From Phoronis australis (lineage: Eukaryota; Phoronida; Phoronidae), in assembly GCA_002633005.1 (NCBI GenBank), contig NMRA01000287.1, positions 223,393-287,392 on the forward strand: DNA of 64,000 bases, written 5' to 3'. This document shows, piece after piece, positions 62,601 through 64,000 of this stretch. How positions within the stretch are numbered: position 1 is the first letter of the stretch; every line of letters begins with the position of its first letter. A model generated the notes under the pieces. It was not told where the DNA came from. It saw only the letters and a list, made by a program, of their open reading frames with translations, and made no database searches. A program made the position numbers and the translations under genes.

Positions 62601-62765
62601 TTCTATGAGCATGTGCAACTGAATGAAACCGAGTGCACAATGTGGCGGTCGTTCCACCGTCATGGCTATCTGTATCTCGCTCAGTTGAATAGTCGCACTA
62701 GCGGTTATGGTGATAGTGATGTACGTACGCGCGAGGGAACTTTAAATCTGTACAAGTGGACCTAA
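32438..62765 (+). CDS. Secreted mosaic protein: PAN, EAR x4, F5/8C x3, LamG-like, EAR x3
   Basis: Gene-level entry; 22 coding exons, listed separately, give 1166 residues with all phases consistent. Order: signal peptide (1-25), PAN/apple-like domain (to about 115), short Cys-rich EGF-like linker (116-149), four EAR/EPTP repeats (150-379), three F5/8 type C domains (380-540, 541-693, 694-846), one laminin-G-like domain (847-1015), three EAR repeats (1016-1166). No membrane segment or GPI signal is seen at the C-terminus, so secretion is likely. F5/8C domains bind carbohydrate or phospholipid in known proteins and EAR repeats form beta-propellers, so an adhesion, matrix or defence role is plausible; the exact function is unknown. 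I know no named orthologue with this order. Start: ATG 32438, or ATG 32453 in the same frame, which has A at -3. Confidence 0.9.
33022..33046. repeat. AT microsatellite
   Basis: Run of TA dinucleotides in intron 1 of the mosaic gene. Confidence 0.95.
33715..34460 (+). pseudogene. hAT-type transposase relic (C-terminal half)
   Basis: Plus-strand frames with interruptions encode ELQKEDLNIPDTLRLI, then an open stretch at 33982-34305 ending AERLLYTA, then after frame breaks PVSVAKDER and MNGDRLGDLIVLASERYL. The order (R/A)LLLTxPVSVAxxERxxSKxKxxKN-x-STM-x-x-RLxxL is the hAT C-terminal dimerisation region, as in ZMYM1-like hAT proteins. At least two frame changes between 34300 and 34350. Inserted in intron 1 of the mosaic gene, same strand. 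Confidence 0.75.
34944..35100. repeat. 22-bp minisatellite
   Basis: About six diverged units around GGTGACGACCCGGGGTGACA plus TT, in intron 1 of the mosaic gene. Confidence 0.85.
36050..36152 (+). CDS. Mosaic gene exon 2: short Cys-rich (EGF-like) linker
   Basis: 103 nt, phase 0 to phase 1, residues 116-149. Encodes six cysteines in 25 residues (CGKNRQC...YC...EC...CNC). Acceptor TTCTTGAAG|GAGAAC, donor CAGTCAG|GTATGG. It is too short for the usual ORF cut-offs. It is the segment found that joins phase 0 of exon 1 to the phase 1 required by exon 3. EGF-like by composition, though the spacing is not canonical. Confidence 0.75.
36541..36547. other. Assembly gap of 7 N
   Basis: Seven N inside a G-run; the homopolymer length is unresolved. 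Intron 2 of the mosaic gene. Confidence 0.99.
37280..37391 (+). CDS. Mosaic gene exon 3: EAR repeat 1, first part
   Basis: Phase 1 to phase 2, residues 150-187. YDVKGLEHVTIRGDHYLIVA is the EAR/EPTP signature (a G/A-x-x-(V/I)-x-x-F/V followed by G-x-x-YL-x-VAN). Acceptor TTATTACAG|TG, donor AACTC|GTGAGT. Confidence 0.88.
39191..39334 (+). CDS. Mosaic gene exon 4: EAR repeat 1 end and repeat 2 start
   Basis: Phase 2 to phase 2, residues 187-235. Ends repeat 1 with TDVYRYDQSKQDYLLSQEL (the EAR xxYRWxxxxFxxxQxL pattern) and opens repeat 2 with TGDAR. Two extra cysteines lie in the loop (RRC, LTC). Acceptor TTCCTAG|ACGG, donor GCAAG|GTGATA. Confidence 0.87.
39578..39711 (+). CDS. Mosaic gene exon 5: EAR repeat 2
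   Basis: Phase 2 to phase 1, residues 235-279. IETFVSNDDHFVLVTT then WLYKYDKQTG, an EAR blade with a long loop containing one Cys. Acceptor GCTATTACAG|ATCT, donor AAACAG|GTGATG. Confidence 0.87.
40137..40291 (+). CDS. Mosaic gene exon 6: EAR repeat 3
   Basis: Phase 1 to phase 0, residues 280-331. CLHISSQGDLLLGLSQRI then VIYTWCPVRQKFARSGLVE, the third EAR blade. Acceptor CTGCCTCAG|GTATCC, donor GTTGAG|GTAACA. Confidence 0.85.
41032..41176 (+). CDS. Mosaic gene exon 7: EAR repeat 4
   Basis: Phase 0 to phase 1, residues 332-379. SHGCVMFDEDGVTYGYFASN and DYKAVAN, a fourth, more diverged EAR blade. Acceptor TATCCTAG|GTGCCG; donor CAAACG|GTGAAC, chosen by phase. Confidence 0.8.
41418..41650 (+). 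CDS. Mosaic gene exon 8: F5/8C domain 1, part a
   Basis: Phase 1 to phase 0, residues 380-457. DPLGLES, then EEWLQVDLSYEHHVTKVASQ, the N-terminal half of a discoidin domain. Acceptor TTGTTTTAG|ATCTTC. An alternative acceptor 18 nt upstream (ACACAG|TGAGC, exon start 41400) keeps the same phase and would add six residues. Donor AGTCAG|GTACAA. Confidence 0.88.
42290..45900 (-). pseudogene. Ty3/gypsy-type retrotransposon relic, antisense in intron 8
   Basis: Broken gag-pol read on the minus strand. Gag-like fragments lie at about 45900-45440. A zinc-knuckle region lies at about 45400-45270 (Cys/His spacing preserved, one in-frame stop). RT pieces follow at about 44577-43870, an RNase H stretch with ADTLSRP at 43628-43389, an integrase core piece (SPWSIVATDIFEW, VTVDYYSGWYEIE) at 43009-42740, and a C-terminal piece with FELKPGD at 42521-42291. 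The order gag-RT-RH-IN is that of Ty3/gypsy elements. Many frameshifts and stops; no long terminal repeats found. Inactive. Confidence 0.85.
46225..46320 (+). CDS. Mosaic gene exon 9: F5/8C domain 1, part b
   Basis: 32 codons, phase 0 on both sides, residues 458-489. GRSDAAQW then YKLKFSTDGESF, the central discoidin strand pattern (QGR...WVxxYxxxxSxDGxxF). Acceptor TTCATCCAG|GGGCGG, donor TGCAAG|GTAATA. The intron before it (4.6 kb) carries the gypsy relic. Confidence 0.92.
47139..47301. mobile_element. Nested 158-bp insertion with GAAAC target duplication
   Basis: Starts CAGTGGCGTTTTTAAGGGGG and ends CTGGATCCACCCCTG, flanked by GAAAC at 47134-47138 and 47297-47301. Copy 1 of the host transposon has a single GAAAC at the matching point (about 26240), so it shows the empty site. 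The tips (CAGTGGCG / CACCCCTG) are weakly inverted, hAT-like. A similar tail (AATCCTGGATCCGCCCCT) occurs at 45986-46004. Confidence 0.8.
47718..48163 (+). pseudogene. ORF of the TTAA element: P2X7 C-terminal-like Cys-rich protein (frameshifted)
   Basis: ATG at 47718 (MPTRNTNLDECSSDEDFTG), then an acidic and charged region with YTDPEILERRRERAQTTE and SWYQCANCTIM. The frame must change near 47935-47945 to continue as DACIGFHEIPQFKRLL, MCLTGHPDF and NWQKHPTPRGPNR, ending with a stop at 48163. W-x-x-C-x-x-C-x-x-M ... C ... C(I/L)T-x-HPDF resembles the zinc-binding cytoplasmic 'ballast' domain of P2X7 receptors, which also occurs in multi-copy invertebrate proteins. No P2X channel part is present. 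The match is by eye. Confidence 0.5.
48844..48997 (+). CDS. Mosaic gene exon 10: F5/8C domain 1, part c
   Basis: Phase 0 to phase 1, residues 490-540. NADQTTIVSHQL then ARYIRFYVETYHSYPAMRAE and VYGY, the C-terminal discoidin strands. Acceptor AATTTCTTAG|ATTTTT, donor GAAGCAG|GTAAGC. The acceptor lies only 87 bp after the end of transposon copy 2. Confidence 0.92.
49999..50207 (+). CDS. Mosaic gene exon 11: F5/8C domain 2, part a
   Basis: 209 nt, phase 1 to phase 0, residues 541-610. GVEDYTLPLANFYATSQHGD, then DYVQVDLGRLYYVTKTATQ. Acceptor TTTTTCAG|TGAAAG, donor ACGCAG|GTGAGA. A dispersed repeat also found at 29907 ends about 18 bp before this acceptor. Confidence 0.92.
50812..50919 (+). CDS. 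Mosaic gene exon 12: F5/8C domain 2, part b
   Basis: 108 nt, phase 0 on both sides, residues 611-646. GRQQGGQWVTQLKIFISTDG then FDCVTDPVTGSCNT. Acceptor TTATTTACAG|GGTCGC, donor AATACG|GTAAGA. Confidence 0.93.
51703..51844 (+). CDS. Mosaic gene exon 13: F5/8C domain 2, part c
   Basis: 142 nt, phase 0 to phase 1, residues 647-693. FTGNSDKDSVVYQVF then ARHVRMQPTAYYGHKSFRIE and VYGY. Acceptor CTTGATCAG|TTCACA, donor GTGAAG|GTAAGT. Confidence 0.92.
52158..52366 (+). CDS. Mosaic gene exon 14: F5/8C domain 3, part a (GC donor)
   Basis: 209 nt, phase 1 to phase 0, residues 694-763. GVIPLSQISATSTHGDCPLA, then AITIDLGKVRVVTRTALQ. Acceptor GAATTCCAG|ATACTT. The donor is CAG|GCAAGT, a GC rather than GT 5' splice site, with all other positions consensus. 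The end is fixed by alignment with exons 8 and 11, which stop at the same residue (TQ / SQ / LQ). Confidence 0.9.
53399..53506 (+). CDS. Mosaic gene exon 15: F5/8C domain 3, part b
   Basis: 108 nt, phase 0 on both sides, residues 764-799. GRVSHNQYVLTLKILLSQDG then YNCLKASGANNCKT. Acceptor TCTTACGCAG|GGACGG, donor AAGACG|GTAAGC. Confidence 0.92.
53788..55377 (-). mobile_element. TTAA-ended DNA transposon, copy 3 (internally deleted)
   Basis: Inverted relative to copies 1 and 2. Left tip TTAAAGGAGAATGCCACC, right tip GGCATTCTCCTTTAA. It shares with copy 1 the same internal deletion that removes the Cys-rich domain (junction near 54170). A frame at 53962-54384 on the plus strand is antisense noise. 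Inserted in intron 15 of the mosaic gene. Confidence 0.8.
55846..55902. repeat. GT/GC dinucleotide microsatellite
   Basis: (TG)n with one TA interruption followed by (GC)5, in intron 15 of the mosaic gene. Confidence 0.97.
56413..56554 (+). CDS. Mosaic gene exon 16: F5/8C domain 3, part c
   Basis: 142 nt, phase 0 to phase 1, residues 800-846. FTGNTNPTDVVYQTF then ARYVRLQPIAYNYHKSMRIE and IFGF. Acceptor TTGTTTTAG|TTCACT, donor CTTTCA|GTGAGT. Same length and boundaries as exon 13. Confidence 0.93.
56626..56672. repeat. ATG/ATA trinucleotide microsatellite
   Basis: Run of ATG with flanking ATA units in intron 16 of the mosaic gene. Confidence 0.95.
57186..57338 (+). CDS. Mosaic gene exon 17: laminin-G-like domain, part a
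   Basis: Phase 1 to phase 1, residues 847-897. LLEGKVNFTGSSAIEV then DYSLSMIFRTTSERTVFLSR, the beta-sandwich opening of a LamG/thrombospondin-N-like domain (xxSLxxxFRT). Acceptor TGCCACAG|AACTG, donor CCACAG|GTAAGT. Confidence 0.88.
57570..57656 (+). CDS. Mosaic gene exon 18: laminin-G-like domain, part b
   Basis: 87 nt, phase 1 to phase 1, residues 898-926. QFGLKNGKLYHDAYGVG, a typical G-L-x-NGKLY strand. Acceptor TTGCAATAG|CTGG, donor GGTTG|GTAAGT. Too short for usual ORF cut-offs. Confidence 0.85.
58031..58100 (+). CDS. Mosaic gene exon 19: laminin-G-like domain, part c
   Basis: 70 nt, phase 1 to phase 2, residues 927-949. VADGFEHHAVFTFEAASN, the D-G-x-W/EHH-x-V strand that precedes the 'YLDG' strand. 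Acceptor GACCTTTCAG|AGGG, donor AACAA|GTAATG. Confidence 0.82.
58801..58898 (+). CDS. Mosaic gene exon 20: laminin-G-like domain, part d
   Basis: 98 nt, phase 2 to phase 1, residues 950-982. FTFYLDGELEQ then HKVYLG, the LamG xxxYxDGxxxx...xYLG core. Acceptor GGTGTTTCAG|GTTTAC, donor TACTTAG|GTAAGA. Confidence 0.88.
59631..59729 (+). CDS. Mosaic gene exon 21: laminin-G-like domain, part e
   Basis: 99 nt, phase 1 to phase 1, residues 983-1015. MMGEIRQVVYFDYVLSPVQ, the closing LamG strand (F-x-G-x-I-x-x-V-x-x-Y-D-x-x-LS). Acceptor TCTTTACAG|GCAATG, donor ACAAAG|GTATAT. Confidence 0.87.
59740..59825. repeat. Tandem duplication of 41 bp
   Basis: Two copies of GTTTCTGATAGTGATCAACA plus CTRAATTTGTACAAAKGATT right after exon 21. 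Confidence 0.93.
60893..62260. repeat. Large inverted repeat, arms of about 200-240 bp
   Basis: Left arm 60893-61110 and right arm about 61995-62260 are reverse complements with moderate divergence (shared ATCCAAAATGGCCGCCATCG / CGATAGCGGCCATCTTGGAT, TATGCCGGGCTGGATTTTGC and inverse, CAGGTTCCAATT and inverse). The spacer of about 880 bp has no coding frame. Located in intron 21 of the mosaic gene; the right arm stops about 50 bp before the acceptor of exon 22. Confidence 0.85.
62311..62765 (+). CDS. Mosaic gene exon 22: EAR repeats 5-7 and stop
   Basis: Residues 1016-1166, entered in phase 1. Three EAR blades: EWSTYQTLPQ...RYMAVTDN...SIFKWNHTAMQYDYLET; LPSHASGYSAFFEASNQIYY...VVYKLGSDGRF; and LNETECTMWRSFHRHGYLYL...LNLYKWT, then TAA. 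Acceptor TATATTGCAG|AATGG. The last codon falls inside the final blade strand, so the protein ends with the propeller. Confidence 0.92.
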
Positions 62766-62828
62766 TAAGTGATATTTCTTTTGAAAAAGATACCTATAAA
62801 AACGACTCTCTCATCCAGTTTCTGAAGC

Positions 62829-62834
62829 AATAAA
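62829..62834 (+). terminator. Polyadenylation signal AATAAA of the mosaic gene
   Basis: Canonical AATAAA 64 bp after the stop codon, followed by TG-rich sequence (TGTTCTGTAACC). Confidence 0.75.
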
Positions 62835-63725
62835 TGTTCTGTAACCCTTGACAACCCTCAAAAGCTCGGAGGTATTAGAACACTCCTTTCAAATTCTGCT
62901 GAACGAAAAAGTATGACCTACGTTTTTACCAATTATAGAGAAACTGGGAAAAGACCACCCACCAAGGACCACAACCGCCAAGTTGATACATGTGGGGGGG
63001 GGGTTTGAGTTTTTATTTAATTATTTCCTTATACTTGCAGAATTGACGCCATTGGTTCATTAATGCAGATGTCAGAACGAAGATTACTTGATACCAACAA
63101 AGGACTTCTTTTATGTTCATTAAAGGTATCTAATGATAGTAGAGCACTTAATTTAAACAATCGTTTGTTTGATGACTCGACCATAAATTTTTGACCGAAA
63201 TATTTATTTGGTATTTCATTTTAAGAAGGAGATGTGTCACAAAATGATTGCTTTCGTATAATTGACCAGGTTTAAACAAGTGCCCTTTTTCAAAAATCTT
63301 AGTGTAATCAAGGTGGTGACATATGAAACAGAAGCCCCAAGGGCAATAGAAATCAGAACAGAGTTATGTTTTACCCTACTGGCTGGAAGTTGACTTGAAT
63401 CTGCATTTTTGGAAGGGTGGTGCGTTTTAAAGGATAAGCCCGAGGGCACACTGCTGCTATGTACTTGCGCCTTTTTATTTTATTGTTTTGCGCTAGTGGC
63501 GCAAAAGCGCAGTCCAGGAATATCCGTGAGTTCTAAGTACAGTGTACTGTTCAAATTTTCAAAGCGGATTTCAACTAAACATTCAGAAAAGCATTAAACA
63601 GAATGTCGTTTCGCAAATGGTTGGTATTTTGCGATTCGATCACCATGTATCCGGCCGTCTTCACGTATTGCAGCCTTCTTGGACAAACGCGCCGGGTTCA
63701 TGATAGGCCCTTGGACTACATTTTT
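62835..63725. other. 3' flanking sequence without recognised gene
   Basis: AT-rich; a G-run at 62993-63003. No exon recognised on either strand. Confidence 0.4.
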
Positions 63726-63795
63726 CCGGGTAAACGGGATTTGAGCTCATTTGATCTTTGTATTGTCAGTCCAGCACTCTAAGCACTGGTTCATC
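63726..63795 (-). repeat. tRNA-derived SINE remnant (tRNA-Val-like)
   Basis: On the minus strand CCAGTGCTTAGAG resembles box A, GCTGGACTGACAAT has a tRNA-Val-type anticodon loop (CTGACAA, anticodon GAC), and GAGCTCAAATCCCG resembles box B. The anticodon stem has a mismatch (TGGA/TACA), so it is a decayed copy, not a working tRNA gene. Confidence 0.35.
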
Positions 63796-64000
63796 TATTA
63801 TCTTCGAAGGGAAATTGTTGTGCTTGTATGTTCCGTGTTACTGTACCTGAGGAGAGGTAGTCACGTGTCGCTTGGTTAGTCGCTAGGCTGACTGAAGACA
63901 CTGCCATGTATCGTCACGTGCACAGCTTGCTTGAGCTTAGTCTAGCCTATTAACTGTCATTACTTGTGACGACCAGGATCATTGGGAATATGCTGGTGCA

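Overview
This is a window of animal nuclear DNA. The genes are interrupted by many GT-AG introns, extracellular multidomain proteins dominate, transposon relics and minisatellites are dense, and the assembly carries small N gaps. The gene content (a collagen-modifying leprecan-type prolyl 3-hydroxylase and a discoidin/EAR/laminin-G-like mosaic protein) suggests a marine invertebrate, perhaps a deuterostome such as an acorn worm or lancelet. The species cannot be fixed from the sequence. Almost all long open frames here are chance frames, repeats or transposon debris. Both real genes had to be assembled exon by exon from splice sites and reading phase.

Minus strand, 2366-18273: the 5' seven coding exons (438 residues) of a leprecan/prolyl 3-hydroxylase family gene. 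They carry a signal peptide, TPR-like helical repeats and all four CxxxC motifs. The gene runs off the left edge before the dioxygenase domain. Its fifth exon ends in a 39-bp tandem repeat that copies the exon-intron junction, giving six perfect in-frame 5' splice sites in a row. Its introns hold minisatellites, fold-back elements, a diverged 460-bp tandem repeat, a tRNA-like cloverleaf and a segment duplicated across an N.

18274-32437: intergenic. It contains a MITE, a TGATTTGTAACGTCR-type minisatellite, unidentified decayed reading frames, copy 1 of a transposon whose inverted ends start with TTAA, diverged repeat arrays and a broken transposon-type reading frame.

Plus strand, 32438-62765: a complete 22-exon gene for a predicted secreted protein of 1166 residues. 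The order is signal peptide, PAN/apple-like domain, short Cys-rich linker, four EAR (EPTP) repeats, three F5/8 type C (discoidin) domains, one laminin-G-like domain, three EAR repeats. Every exon phase agrees, and an AATAAA follows the stop. EAR repeats normally fold seven at a time into a beta-propeller, so 4 + 3 suggests one propeller interrupted by four inserted domains. Introns of this gene hold a hAT transposase relic, an antisense Ty3/gypsy relic, copies 2 and 3 of the TTAA element and a large inverted repeat.

62835-64000: no gene recognised; one tRNA-derived repeat remnant. The two genes are divergently transcribed, about 14 kb apart. Both products should enter the secretory pathway (one an ER collagen modifier, one an adhesive extracellular protein), but nothing in the sequence shows that they act together.
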